From the NCBI GenBank assembly GCA_013399855.1, contig VXAY01001101.1:496001-560000 (forward strand): a stretch of 64,000 nucleotides of DNA, given 5' to 3'. Position 1 is the stretch's first letter. Every line of letters begins with the position of its first letter. The translations under genes and the position numbers were made by a program. Below are positions 39,301-52,182 of the stretch, piece after piece. The notes under the pieces are model-generated. The model had not been told where the DNA came from. It did no database searches and saw only the letters and a program-made list of their open reading frames with translations. Origin of the DNA: Oxyruncus cristatus (taxonomy: Eukaryota; Chordata; Aves; Passeriformes; Cotingidae).

Positions 39301-41790
39301 AGTTAAAAAGCCACTTCTGAAAGTGCCTTCATCCAAATGACAATTCAAATAAAATATATTACACACATTTATTTGTCCTTAATAGCACCTTCCTTGATGG
39401 ATATATACTTTCCATACATCTAGGAAATGAAACCTGACCAGAGATGTGAAGAATTTGCAAGAAGGCAAGATCCAATGAGTAAGCAGCTGCTTTATTAGCA
39501 GCCATACAACTCTTGATTTAGAGGCTTCATTCACTCAGAGCTAAGAAACTTCTTCTCTGCCTGATGCTATAAATGTCAGTCAGGACTAAAAATGGCAACA
39601 GGACATTTCTGTTGTTGCTTCCCAGACATGTCACCCGAGCTCAGTGAAGCTGAACGGGTGATAGAGGAAGCAGATCCCCTGGCAGCAGTCTCATCTCTCA
39701 CATCCACACCTCCCCCTGTGTTCCTGCAGCAAGGACGGCCGTCGAGGGAAAGCAGAGCCATGAAAAAAAACAGGTCTCCAGTGACTGCCCAGCAGCCAGC
39801 ACACACTGAACCCACTCTGCATCTCAAAACTTTCCACTAATGTGATGAAACCCTGCTCTGTCCAGCACTGCTGTGTACTTGCAAAACTATCTGGACTGCC
39901 AGATCTGTGCTTGATCCTGGCCAAGAATGACCTCTCAATACAAACATAGCATGATTTACCCAGCTGACAGCCCAGCTGTGGTTGAAGAGTGCTGTAGGAT
40001 AACCAGGGCATCCAGCAGGACACCGGAGGAGACCAGCAGCATGGTATTTGTGAAACACTGCTGACACGTGGCACAACAGTGACTCGATGTACCTTCGTGT
40101 TACCAACAGCCTGATTTCTTTGTAAAGAAAGTTGCTCTTCCCTCCTTGCCCCGCAAGTCTGCTTTAACCTGACCCAGTGCAAGCAACCACAGAAGTCCCA
40201 TTGTAATTAAAGACAGTTGCTACATTTTCCATTCTTATAGGAAAGATTGTTCTTAACCCTTTATGCTCCTTTAGTTTTAATGCGTTTAGAAAGAGCAAAA
40301 CCTTAAGTAATCAGCAAACAAGATAAGGATTCTTTACTGGATAAGTTTTTAAGGCTAGTTTTGGAATATTTTTTTTTCCAGTTAATACTTTCAAAATGCT
40401 CTTCCCATTCACCACAGGTAGAAAGGAAATCCTGTAGGATGAAAAGGCTCCATGTGTTTCAAAACTCTAACTTTTCAGCTCACATAGAAGAGGGAGTTAA
40501 TACTTTCTACTAAGAAAACAATTTTGCAGTTCTATTTTCCAGTCTGCCACGCCCACAAATTCAAAAGCCAATCCAAAAAACTCAAACTGGCTTTAATCAC
40601 TAAAAAATTGCCTCTTCTCCTGATAATGACTTCCTTTGACAATAAAATTACACTGAAACAACTGAACTTTGCCAACAGAAAACTTACAAGATAACTCAGA
40701 TTTCACATTCTATCAGTCAGCAGCTCAAGATCTAGTCTAGAGCAGGTAAAGGAAATCAAATTATTGTTAACAATGAATATTTATAAAACATAATAGCCCA
40801 AGCATTTTACAGTTTTAATGTGTAATATGTACATCTGCAGAGGCTTCCCCTCTGCAGCCTACAAACCACACAACTAGTTAGTACACTCACTGTAGTATAA
40901 AAAGAGTTTCCATTTAAATTTTTCCAACTTGACTAAAACAAGTAGGCAAATCCATCGAATTAGAGCTGATAAAAATGGCTCTATCCAGCTACCTCTTGTT
41001 AAGAAACTTCAAGAAATTGTTCTGTGCAAATTTTTTTTTTTTTAAACATAGTTTTAAGTTCTATGTTATTTTTCTGACCCGGCTTTGAAAAGTTACAATT
41101 AAACATACATTTCAGTGGTTACTTGAAATATTTGACAGTGTTTTGTAAGGACTGAAGATACCAGAGATAAGCAACCAAAAAAATAGCACCACCAAACAAT
41201 AAAATTATTGTTTCAATACTTGGAACAGTAATTTCAAAGAAACATGATAGTATTTTACCTCTGGGAGGTAACTGTTATTTTCTCTCATCCAAATAATTAG
41301 CAGAAAGGCTTGAAAAAGCGGTCACACCTGTATAGGTAACTTCATACTTACCACATGCACTGTACTGAAATGGCACATCCAACCAACATCTAGGAAAACA
41401 ATAAACAAGTTCCTTGCTCTGTTACATATTAACACAGGGCCTCTGTTGTTTGAATGTTAATATATAGGGAGAGGCAGCATTTCATTAGAATGTAAAATGA
41501 GTGCTAAAGTGCCAGGTACAGGAGAGACTGTTCACAGTGTAGGGAGGTGGAGGCCTCTCCGTAGACAAGAGGAGGGAAGAGATGCTCCCACAGCGTTGCA
41601 TTGGCTGATATTGCTCTTGGCTCCTGCAGTCTGGGAGATTTTGGTTTCATACCAGGAGACATTTTTAGAAAGTAACAGAATAGGACTGAGAAGAGATCCC
41701 ACACTAGACATCAGCTTGCTAGGAAAGTTTTGTCTTACTTTTTTGCTCTACACATCAAGCTGGCAGAGAGCTCTGTCTGGTATGTAAAGC
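36315..41790. other. intergenic DNA, no gene recognised
   Basis: No recognisable gene. An 18-A tract followed by an (AAAC)-like simple repeat lies at 36637-36702. The longest open frame, minus strand 38486-39097 (203 codons), starts only at TTG and shows no family resemblance, signal peptide or conserved motif that I can defend. Another minus-strand frame at 39691-40182 likewise starts at TTG. A homeodomain-motif-rich stretch at 38220-38470 is noted as a possible regulatory element. Confidence 0.5.
36637..36702. repeat. poly-A and (AAAC)n simple repeat
   Basis: Eighteen consecutive A are followed by A-rich sequence with repeated AAAC units (ACAAACAAACAAACAAA) and then CCACCACAAAACC. This is low-complexity DNA and may be the decayed tail of a retroposed sequence, although no recognisable retrocopy precedes it on the + strand. 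Confidence 0.8.
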
Positions 41791-41905
41791 ACGTCCCTCC
41801 TCACAGCCCCCTCCCGTCCCGCCGCCCCCAGACTCGAGCGGGGCTGCCGGGAAGGCGGTCGGATGAATCGCGGACGCTCGCCTGGCAACTGAGTCACTCA
41901 GGCAG
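41791..41905. promoter_or_regulatory. small CpG cluster with AP-1-type palindrome
   Basis: About 100 bp with roughly a dozen CpG dinucleotides and a GC-rich, C-run-containing core (CCCTCCCGTCCCGCCGCCCC), set in AT-rich, CpG-depleted DNA. At its right edge, 41889-41901, is CTGAGTCACTCAG, an inverted repeat around one central base that contains the AP-1 consensus TGAGTCA (41890-41896). Clustered CpGs suggest an unmethylated regulatory element or promoter. No transcript is identifiable, and a GC-rich repeat remnant is an alternative. Confidence 0.4.
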
Positions 41906-44900
41906 GGGTCAAAGCCAAGACTGAAAATCGAGACTCTGCAGTCTCTTCCCAGATTTGCTGCCAAATGGTATGAACAAATCAGTTTTCCTGAGCCACAGTT
42001 TTCCCATCTACTTACAAAATACTTTGACGCATTTAGACGAAAGGCTATACAAGTGCTGCTCTATTACCAGACACTATTTCATCCTCTCTCAGGTTATAAA
42101 TTGCAACCACTACCTAAAAATGTGGATAGGCAAGTATTATTCTTTCTTTTAGGCACACATGTCCAAATGCACACTGTCCAAATATGATGATATTACTAGA
42201 TTTGAATTCTATAACTGTACCTTAAGTATTCTGTTGCAGTCTTTTTGCAGCTATTATTTCTATCCTAATTTCTATTATCCACACCCCAGTCTGTTTTTAA
42301 CAAGCATCTCTAAAATTCAATTTTGGCTGCAGGATGGCAGACAGAGTATAAAGGCACTATTTTATCTTCAACTTCTACTCGCCAGGGAAAAAGTAAATAC
42401 ATAAGGTATTTTTTCTTTCCACTGTCTGTTTGCTCATACTTTTATTAACTAGGTTAAATACTTTGACCTCCCCAGTAAGTTACAGAAAAGAGTTTATAGA
42501 ATGCATGAAATTAAATTGAGAAAGAGAAAGGTAATTTTCAAGAGGAATCTTAAGTCAGTTGTGCAGAAATTCAGCAATTTGTAAGCATGAACAGATCTCA
42601 CTATTGTTCATGTATACTGTTATTTAAACTGGTTTATACTTTTATTTTGTTCTTATTTATGAGTTCTAGAGATTATTCTTGTGAACAGTCTTAAGTAACC
42701 ACCAAACTAATTAAATCATGTTCTTGTGATATGTTTATGCAATACATACCCAAGATAGCAGAATAAGTGACCAGAAGCTTAGCAGCAGAAGGCTATTGTA
42801 GGCCTATTCAAAATTCACTCCTAAATTATAAGCATTTTCCTCACGCTACTATTATTCTTGGTTTAAGTTTAGTGAATTTGAGAATTTTAATAGCCTTCTG
42901 CCCCAGCTTCTCAAGAAAATGAGCACAGAAAGCAACATGAAATTTTCAGAGTGCCTTTTTTGAGCTTTGTGTGTTGTCATTTAACCAAAGCGTAATTCAC
43001 TCCAGCTTGCAAAGGGCAGCAGTTCAGTTCAAAGACTTACAACACACCTTCAAAAAGTTTTGTGAATCACAAATAAATACAAAATTGTCACTGTGCAAGG
43101 CTGTTAGTGCACTATCTATGATAGTCTTTACACAGTCCTGAACCTATTCCTGGTCTAAAAAGGAAAGGAAAGTTTTTCTTCAGCATTTGGTTTGAATATA
43201 TTTATTGCTGAACTGAAGGAGGGATGGAGACAAAGAGGAACTGGAGCCCAGAGAAGCATACATACCATGAAGAAACCATGCTTCACATTTAAGTAGCATT
43301 TTTATTGCCAGTGGTATTGGCTGTGTTGTTGGAGTGTTTTCTCTCTTCCCACACCACTCTTCTACAAAGAAAAACATTCAGAATTTGAAACTTAGGCAGT
43401 TGGAAAGCTAGCTGAAAGGAAGAATATTCCCTTTATCAAGGTTTGCTTTATACAGAGGGCTACCAACATGCTGAACTAAAGCCAGGTGGGAATGCAGAAA
43501 GAAGCTCTGTATCTACAACCAATTTCCAGGAATCCAAGAGAAGCAGTGAAATGTTTCATAAAATGGTAGGGAAGGACAGCAGGCACCTCTGTAATCGCTT
43601 TACCAGTGGACCACAGGCATTTAGGAAAATACTGGATTCAAGAAAGAAGTTGGCACAACGGATGGAGAAATGCCATGTCTTAGTACTCTGCTTGTACCAT
43701 GAGACACTCCCTCAAGCAACACACAGAAGGCAGCACAGTAAAGTCAAAAAATAATGAATCAAATTTATCTAAAAGCTGATGGCAAGGAAACAAAGAGTAA
43801 ACTTAAGTTGGGGTGGGGGAACCTAGGAGTTCCAATTAGTTGCCTTATAAATAATTCTTATTGTTTCAAGCTGGCCAAATTTGACAAACAAAAGCAGAGA
43901 TCTTACTGGGAATTCAGCTCCTTAGAGGAGAAAATAAGAGACAGGGGATCTCCTAACTTTGGACATGATCAATATATTTCACTGTCCATTACAGTTTGGC
44001 AGGTGGATTGAAATAAGTCGCTGAAATTAATGTTATTTTTTGCATGCAGTGTTGTCACTAGCTTACTCAGTTCCACTGCCTTGCACTTTTTCTAAACTCA
44101 ATTCCTACACATTTAGATTTATAGTACTACTTCATGTACAATTACATGGTTTCATTATTAAAAAAAAAAAACCCAAACAGAACCAAACCCAAAAAACCAA
44201 GACCACAAACTTTCATTTCTTCCCTTGTAAAAAACAAAACTGAATTCCTAAGCAGTTTTCTTCAGTAATTTTTTTTTTTTTGATCTGCAAGCTTCAGTAG
44301 CGAAAGGCAAACATTCTTCTCATTAGCAACAAACACTCATCACTTCTTAGACATTTAAAAGAGAAAAGATAAAAATCTAGTAAAGTTTGCTGTAAGTTTT
44401 TATCATGAGCAAATATTCTCTGGAAGATGTTCAGTCCAAAAGAGCTTCCTTGGCTTATCTTTGAAGTAAAGAAGCAGCACTACAATACAGCATGCTGCAC
44501 ATAAAATCTTCAGTTTGAAGATAAACACATCAAAAACAAAAGAGCAGAAGCAGATGGGAATATTTATAAAATAACTATACAGAAGCAGAATTTATGTTTG
44601 AGTTGCTTACAGTAAATGCAAGGATATCCTTCTCTAAAGTTTCTTTGTGAAGAAAGGAAATATTTTTCAGCCTTATGAGACCAATTCCTTTTGCGTTAGC
44701 TAAGAGCTGAAGTTTTACTTTGTGCATATTTTACTCCATTATCTGAAGAAATCAAATAATTCTGTAAGGGTTTTTCCAGCAAAAAGAATAAGATTTGCTT
44801 ACTGCAGATCTCCTACACTTTGTCAACGGGAATTTCTTTATATTTGAACACTCGGATTATGTATTTTATCTATTTCTCTGAAAGAAAGAAGCGTTCCCTT

Positions 44901-47900
44901 CCCATGTGTTCACACATTTCTATAGTTCTGGTGATTTCCATTGCTCAAGAACTGTATCAGCTTCCTTCATTGCCAAGTGTTACAGCTCCTGAATGAAATC
45001 TGTCGAAAACACACCTGCCCCTATACTTGTCTACTTTTTTGCCTGCTAGCTCTGCAGAACTTACTTGCCACAGAATTTTAATGCCAAGCATGAGGCTGGA
45101 CAGGCACTGGAGCTACACACAGGGGAACTTCTCGGCTGGGGAACGTTGGCTACGTTGGAAGTTTGGCTGTATTTTTCAATACATAATGCTTCAATGATAT
45201 CTCTCATTTTTCGTTGTACATGAAGAAAAGACCCTCTAGGAATAACGTCTGCAACTAGAAGATCTTTGAGACAGTTAAAATGGTACGAAAAAAAGAAATA
45301 GGTCTCCAGGCTGCGGTATTTTGATGACATTCCTCAAGCGCCATCTCAGGATTCTGGTCATAAAATACTCTATGTAGGGAATATTTTTGTTGTTTTAATG
45401 GTTGCAAAGTTTTCCCCTCCTCTGCAATATAATATCAATTTATTTTTTTCCTAGCTACTGATTCACAGCATTTGAATGCTGCTATGGCTTCATAATGTGC
45501 TTTTGTCCCCTTCAGACTAAAGGTAAATAAAAATGGGAATAACTTGCCAAGAACAGATCCATTTATTTGCTCAAACAACATTTCAAGAACACCTGCACAG
45601 CTATTTTGGAAACATTCTGGGATGTCCATTCAGCCTTTCCTGTCTATATAATTTCAGGTAGATTATGTCTACCTAATGATGAAAAATGTACAGCATTTCC
45701 TGTATGTCTGTAATCAACATGAAATGTATCTCATTCATCCTGTTTCTGCTATTTAAACAACTAATATGGATCAATTAATTCATGCAAAGCTCATATTCAT
45801 ATTCCTTTTGTGTCACTGATATTTAGAGAAAAAAAAAAAAAAAAATCAAGCCCTGTCTGTGTATTCTTCTGTGTCCTGTGATTTTCAGAATAAGGGAATA
45901 ATTTGTTCAAGTCTGAGCTGCACAAAGAAAAAAATCCTACTTGCAGAAAAAGGCCAAGATACAGCCAGACTATGGAAAAAAATCAAGCATGGGTTTGTGC
46001 CAATACACACACACACACAGATGGATAATGAGATGAAGACTAAAAAACCCTCACCAAATACACACCACAACAGTGAAACATGGCAGTGGTCACCTACTCC
46101 ACCAGCGATGCCACAGGTCAGCATGAAGGACTTGCCTGTGGGATCCGAGAAACTGCTCTTTCCTGGAGCCCTCTTTATCCATCTCATCGCACTGGCTGCA
46201 TAAACTACAAGGGAAAAAAACAAAAAAAAAGTCAGGAAATGTCATCCGTGCTGTTTTACAGAGCACAGCTCAGTTACACCCCTGATATATAATAGCTCCC
46301 TAGTTCTCATCCTAAGGCATCTTTCATAACCACAGAAGAAACAGTTTAAAAATTTACACTTCAAGAACACTAAAATAAAGATCCCTTGTCTCTGCCCTTC
46401 CTTGCTCCTGAATACATTTATGCAAGAGCCATTGGCCACCCGTGCCTTTTTTTTTTGTCCCTGATGGAAAGCTGACATCTGGCAAACACATGAGACATGA
46501 AGGGGGCATGATTTGGATGGAAAGAAATGTGCACATCAGGGATGGGGGCACAGGCAAAGAGCCAAAGAGAACCAAAAGTTCATCGCTTATGCGGCCAAAA
46601 TGCTCTTATGCAAATTAACGCACATGATTGAAGTACAAGAACTGATAACTATTTTTTCCACGTAATTATCAAAACGTCCACTCTACAATTGATGATGGCA
46701 CAGCAAAGAAAAGTCTGAGACAGCTGGATCTAGGAATTTTAAGGCAAAACACCATTTTATACACCAGGATCTGTCCTACTTTACATGGTACGTGTTTTAA
46801 AGAATGACCAAATGCTTGAAATAGCTCCCTAGTGAATCACAGTGTATAAAAGTGATTCAGAGATGACGAGTCTCTAAAATTGGCTGGGCCAGAAGTTCAT
46901 TGTTGCACTGTGCACCCACCCACGTCTTACATTCTTCCAGTACTGCCAAAGGTAAAAACTAGCTTTTAGTAGCTTATGCTCAATGATTTCTGCCTCAAGT
47001 TCTCATGAGTTTGTGTTCACTTCATGCTACAGTAACTTCCTTTAGAAGGCACTTCTTACAGAAATGCCTTAAATATCACCATGCCTAAATTGCAAGTCTG
47101 AGGAAAAAGCAAGTTAGGCCCCCCAAATTGTCATCTCTCATAAGCTATGACACTTGCTACAATTTAGGAGCTAAAACATCCAAGCAGTTCATCCATACAA
47201 AGCACAGTCCATTTTCTCCAAGCACTTTATACACATCCTGGGGCAACTAAGTCGGATCAAACAATACCAGCAAACCTTAAATTTCTCTGTAATTAATCAC
47301 CGTGGGACTGGAGCAGGATGGAGCTTGCTCTCTCAGGTACCCTCACCAACTCCATCTCTCCACCCTAACTGCTACCACAAGGGGATGAAGAAAGACCTAG
47401 CATTCAAATATTAACACCACCAGTTGGACACACCACCACCTTACAGAAGAACAACAGCTGTTATCAGTCAGCAATTTACTTTAAGGAACCAAGACCTCAG
47501 CAGTTATTCTGCTAGTTCTGCTGCTATATGATGTGGAGAAGATAATTTACTTTTTAAGCTTGAAAGACTATGCTTTAAGGTAAGAACACTACTACTCAAA
47601 AAAAAAAAAAACCAAACTGGAAAGCAGCAAGGTTGTAAACCTTCTCTTCACACACTGCAGTGGGTGTACACTGTGAGAGATTAGTAACCCATGTCTGAGA
47701 AGGCTTAAAGCCTGAAGTGTTAGTCAAGCCCACTCTGAAGGTTAGGTCTTGATGTCTTAAGGTATTAAGTATAATAAACCATCTCCCAGGCTTGGAGTAC
47801 TGCTCACATTAAGTGCCACTCCAGCTGAAGCTGTGAAAATGCAACTCCTTCATAGCCCGCTCCCTTCCTCCTCTCTCTGCTCCCCACCCTCAACAGAGTA

Positions 47901-49016
47901 CAGAAACAAAATGGTGCAGAGTCATTAATAGCTGAGCAACTCCTTCAAAACTAAGCAAAGTTCTTGGAAAAAGAAAAATTCTGGTTTGATGCCAGAAGAC
48001 TAGTTACTGACTTAATTTGTTACTGTATGACTATACACCTCACTTGCCAACCTCAGGCATTTTGAGACATTCCACAACCATAAACCAGTAGTAACTGGAG
48101 CAGGCAAGAGCAAAGGGATCAATATTCAGGACCCAAAACACAAGTGAGTTTTTTTTCAAGAAAAGGCAGTTTTCTCCACTACCTAGGGGCCATGGCATCA
48201 CCCTAAAGCACTGCCTGCAACACAGCCAATACCTCCTCACTGGCCAGGCTCTCAGCTTTGCTACTTCTGCAGCTGCACTGGTGCCAATAAAGGCTGTAAT
48301 CATGCTGACTGAAATCCTTCTTTTGAACTGTTGCCATACTCCATTAAATAACTTAAGACCAATATGTTTTTATCAGAGAGCTGATCTTACATTTGATCCT
48401 TGTGCAAAATAATCCTGAGGGGCATTGCTTTAACACAGCCAAAACAGCTTTTCTGAAGCAAAGCTCAATCCAGAAAACTAACTTTCCAGAAGCAGTAAGT
48501 TACCAAGGGAAAAAGATGATCCTGCATTTAACAGCCTTAGTACAATGCCAGGATCTCAACTGCTCCTCAGATCTCCTCCTGTTAGTTTAGGATTGAAGTG
48601 CCATAGGAACACAGTACACAGCTCTGCACTAACAGCTGCAGAAGGAAGCAATTGCATGCGGTGAATTCTGAACTGTCACCCATTCCTTCCTCATTTCACC
48701 TTTCCCCAGCCCTGAAATACACTAAAAGAAAGCCATCATCCTGTAAGTGGGATGCATTAACACAGATTTCACCATATGTCAAATAGGAAAATAATTATAG
48801 AAAGAAATAAAAAAAAAGAATGAAATGGCTAAATATTTTGCTGTAGATAAAAGCTTCTCTTTCCAATTGCATTTCAGGTTTGGACCAAGGGTCTTCAGTA
48901 CTATTGAGCAAGACTATTCTGCTTCATTAGATTCCAAATAACTGTTTATATTAAGATGAAGTAAGTATTTGGGAAGCCATGTTGGAAAGCTGTTTGAAGT
49001 GACACTTCCACCACCT

Positions 49017-49055
49017 AGGTACAACAAAACCCTGGCAGGTACAACAAAATCCTAC
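49017..49055. repeat. 20-bp tandem duplication (2 copies)
   Basis: AGGTACAACAAAACCCTGGC is followed directly by AGGTACAACAAAATCCTAC. The first 13 bases are identical and the rest diverged, so this is a slightly aged local duplication. Confidence 0.75.
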
Positions 49056-50900
49056 TTATTCTTGCAACTCTGCAGTTAATTCTATTAGTGCAAATCTCAT
49101 CTCTAAGGACTACCAATATCAATTCTACAAATGTATTTTATGAAAGCTGTGCCCTCCAATTCATATTCTGCTATGGAATCAGAAACATCCTATAGCTAAA
49201 AACCGTAATAGTCAAGTCATTTATCTAACACCTCAGTCATAGAGGGCTGCTGAGACAGGTAATGTGTTCCCTTTCACTCACAAAAATAGCAGAGCAGCCT
49301 ACTCTGCCATGCAAGAAAGTGAGGATTCATGATAGCAAAGTTTCAAAAAAATACTTACTCATTCCGGAACTGAATCCACTGAGGCCATGTCAGAAATAAA
49401 TCAAACAAAACTGAAGTTCCTCAAAAATCTCATTGCAGTAGCTGAAAAGAAAAATCTGAACCAATTCTTTCAAGCAGAAAAACAAAAGCAAAACTAGATA
49501 CATGCACATGAGACGAAAGAATCACAGAGGTCCCTTCCAGACTATTCTGTCTCTTTAATATCCCAATCTCCCTACTTCATACATACTGAGAAATTGCTGT
49601 GGAAGCTCTGCATTGAATTAACATTTATGCCACGAATACAGCAGATATGGGGGGAAAGGCATTATAAAGAAATAGGCATAATCAAATAGATCTCATTGCC
49701 TCACTGAAAAAAAAAAAAAGTATCTTTTTGGGGGACTTATAATAGCCTTACTCCTACCCATTCACAGTAAAAGTGAAACAGTGATCCTTTGGGAACAACA
49801 ACAAAAAAAATGAAGTGAAAAATACATATTGGAATTACTCGTTCAACATGCGTAAAATACTACTAAATGCCTTGACCATTTTTTAGAACAGCTGGAATAG
49901 TTCACAAATATGAAATAAAACCAAGCTATACTCAGTATTTTTAACCAAAAGAAGACTTAAGAAATCTATTGCCTATATAGTGCTCTCTTACCCATACCAC
50001 AGTCCCTTCAAGTACTTAACAGTAAAGCTAGAGGAAAGAACAAAGTATTTTACAAATGTTTCATCTGTTGTAGAGCACCCTTACGTCCCTGTACTCCCAA
50101 GGTTTCTCATACAGTGCTGGAATTAGGGTTGCTGCTTTCCTACTAATGCACATATTTTCCACACCCTGAAAAAACTTTGTTAAGCAGACACAACAGTCTA
50201 AGTGCTTTTAAAAGTAATGACACTTTAAAAGAATATTCTGATAGTGACAACTCTGTTTAGGCTGTGTCAGCCTGTGTACTCAACAGCTTTTGGAACTAAT
50301 TCAGGTGAACTGTTCAGAATAAACTTCTTTTCCTGGCATGTATCAGCTCCTAAGAAGTTAATGAGAACACTTCCATAGCTGTTGTTGTCCACCTGAAAGG
50401 CAGCTGTCAGCTTTTGCAAACACTTCATTAAAGTAAGTGAGAATCTTAGTAGCTTGATTGTGGTAAACACGTTTTCCCTTCCAACAAATGTGCAGCACAG
50501 CAAACATATCATTATGTGTCACTACGTGACAGAGTGAATTAATAGTTGCAAACAAAAATCTAACAGTAAGTAAAGCCATTCGTATGTTTGAGGGGAAAAT
50601 CTGAATTAAAAAAATAAAATGTGACTGAGTACACAAATTACATAATTAAAAGAGAAGGGGGGGGGGGAATCTGTGAAAGAACTCCCCGTGTGTTACAGGA
50701 TTGTATTTCTGTGGGTTTTTTTCAAGGAAGTTCCTCATAACAATAAACTGACTGTAACTGATCCAGTGGTAGAAATATCATTCTAAGTCAGCTTAAGAGA
50801 TCACAGGCAAATTCTCAGAAAAAAAAAAGATTAACAAAGGCTGCTTTCATTCTGAAGGCTTGAAGATTTTGTTATCTGTAAGGCTTGCCTAAGCACAGGC

Positions 50901-50928
50901 GAGAGAGAGAGAGAGAGAGAGAGAGAGA
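50901..50928. repeat. (GA)n microsatellite, 14 units
   Basis: An uninterrupted GA dinucleotide run of 28 bp, about 1.7 kb beyond the PLOD2 stop codon and probably just outside the transcript. It is likely polymorphic in length. Confidence 0.95.
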
Positions 50929-51477
50929 TTCAGACTAAGACAGCTGTTCCATGCCTGGAAATAAAGTTGAGGGATATCAATCTCCAAATATTAGCCTGAA
51001 AAGAAGAAAGGTTGACAGTGTAAAGAGAAATTAAAAGAAAGTAAAGAATTTCCCATCAAAAGCCATTCCTTTTCAAGCCAGCCCATTTTAATACATTATT
51101 GAGGTCACCTCACTTTGATGTATTTGCTTCAGCATAACTTTAAGTACAGAAAAATGCAGAGCACAGAAATAAGCAGACATGCTTATTTTCAGTAAAAGAA
51201 AAAATCTTTGAAACCCTCTCCCAGTCCTGTCAGCTGCAAATAAAGTTTCTGTTTGGGAAATGCGATATAAAGCTTCTTCAAAGATTCACAGGTAAAAAGT
51301 GAATACCGTTTAGATCATCTATACAAAAGCAAAACCAAGAACTATCACTCCTGCTGGGGTCGTTCTGAAAATGTAATGCAAGGCTTGGTACATGGGCACC
51401 AACACACAAGAAATAATTTCAGTAGTAAATAAACCAAAATCTTACACTTAAGAGAAACCTTCCATTTACATTTACAT

Positions 51478-51503
51478 TGTAGATACATTTACATGTATCT
51501 ACA
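51478..51503. repeat. perfect 11-bp inverted repeat with 4-nt loop
   Basis: TGTAGATACAT, then TTAC, then ATGTATCTACA: the two arms are exact reverse complements. It would form an 11-bp stem with a tetraloop, about 115 nt beyond the candidate PLOD2 polyadenylation signal. It may be chance, but the arms are longer than most others I saw in the flank. Confidence 0.7.
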
Positions 51504-51615
51504 GATCATTAGAAAATACTTGTCCATAAATCTGGTTTCCGTAAAACAATGGCAAATGCAAAGAAACTATCTAATACAGTCAAGTAACAGCTGTTACATT
51601 AATTTTAAATTACCC

Positions 51616-51621
51616 TTTATT
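51616..51621 (-). terminator. PLOD2: candidate distal PLOD2 polyadenylation signal (AATAAA)
   Basis: The + strand reads TTTATT, giving AATAAA in the transcript about 1.02 kb after the stop codon. The distance suits the family's usual 3'UTR length. No strong GU-rich downstream element is obvious, so the call is tentative. Confidence 0.4.
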
Positions 51622-51810
51622 TTTCACAAGTTTTTCCAACATGTTGTGCATTTTGGCACGGTAGACTTTGAGACAGTTTCAAGTTTCTTTAAATTACAAA
51701 CAGTAGATACAGTAGGAATATTTTAAACCAATTTCTTTAAAATAAATGTCAAGTTAAGACCCTTAGCTTTAGAAGAGAGACTGCCACCATTTCCTCTTCC
51801 TGATACAAAA

Positions 51811-51820
51811 TTCAAGTAAT
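51811..51820 (-). promoter_or_regulatory. PLOD2: miR-26 target site in PLOD2 3'UTR
   Basis: The + strand TTCAAGTAAT equals the first ten bases of miR-26a/b, so the PLOD2 transcript carries their exact complement ATTACTTGAA, which includes the 8-mer seed site. Direct repression of PLOD2 by miR-26a/b has been reported in human cells. That this bird site is functional is inference. Confidence 0.6.
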
Positions 51821-52065
51821 TTTAAGAGTAGAAAATTGTCTCTAGAAAACATCCTATTATTACAATTTACCAGCATTCTGAAAATAAGCATCAAATTTCC
51901 AGTATCAATTGGGTGCAATTACACACTTAGAAAAATAACTCGCTTTAAATGAAGGTCACTTGCTGAAGAAAAGTAAGTTTTCAACAGGATGAGTTCCCAA
52001 AACAAATGATGAACCATTTTTTCCTTGGATAAATGATTTAATCCTTGTTCCATCTCTGCAATTAA

Positions 52066-52071
52066 TTTATT
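52066..52071 (-). terminator. PLOD2: alternative PLOD2 polyadenylation signal (AATAAA)
   Basis: TTTATT on the + strand gives AATAAA in the transcript about 570 nt after the stop. It could support a shorter 3'UTR that would lack the miR-26 match at 51811-51820. Confidence 0.25.
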
Positions 52072-52182
52072 TTTTCTTCTAAAGGTGTACATTTCAGTAT
52101 TTGAAATGAATTAAGGGAACAGGCTATGGAGATATTTTCCCTTCAGGATATGGCATATGCCATTATTGCTATCCGAAACAAC

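Larger units (their letters stand above)
41906..51599. other. intergenic DNA, 3' flank of PLOD2
   Basis: Nearly 10 kb between the CpG cluster and the inferred PLOD2 3' end, with no recognised gene. It contains A-rich low-complexity tracts (near 44161-44172, 45831-45845, 47600-47612, 49706-49718), an (AC)n run near 46005-46019, a near-exact 20-bp tandem duplication at 49017-49055, a G10 run near 50659-50668, a GA microsatellite at 50901-50928 and a perfect inverted repeat at 51478-51503. An 89-codon minus-strand frame at 45061-45330 ends at a donor-like AAGTAAGT, but I cannot identify it. Confidence 0.55.

Noticed and set aside
39691..40182. 163-codon minus-strand open frame
   Set aside because: TTG start, no similarity, open on both strands.
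50659..50668. G10 run as a G-quadruplex
   Set aside because: A single uninterrupted G-run without the needed four spaced tracts; it is a homopolymer.
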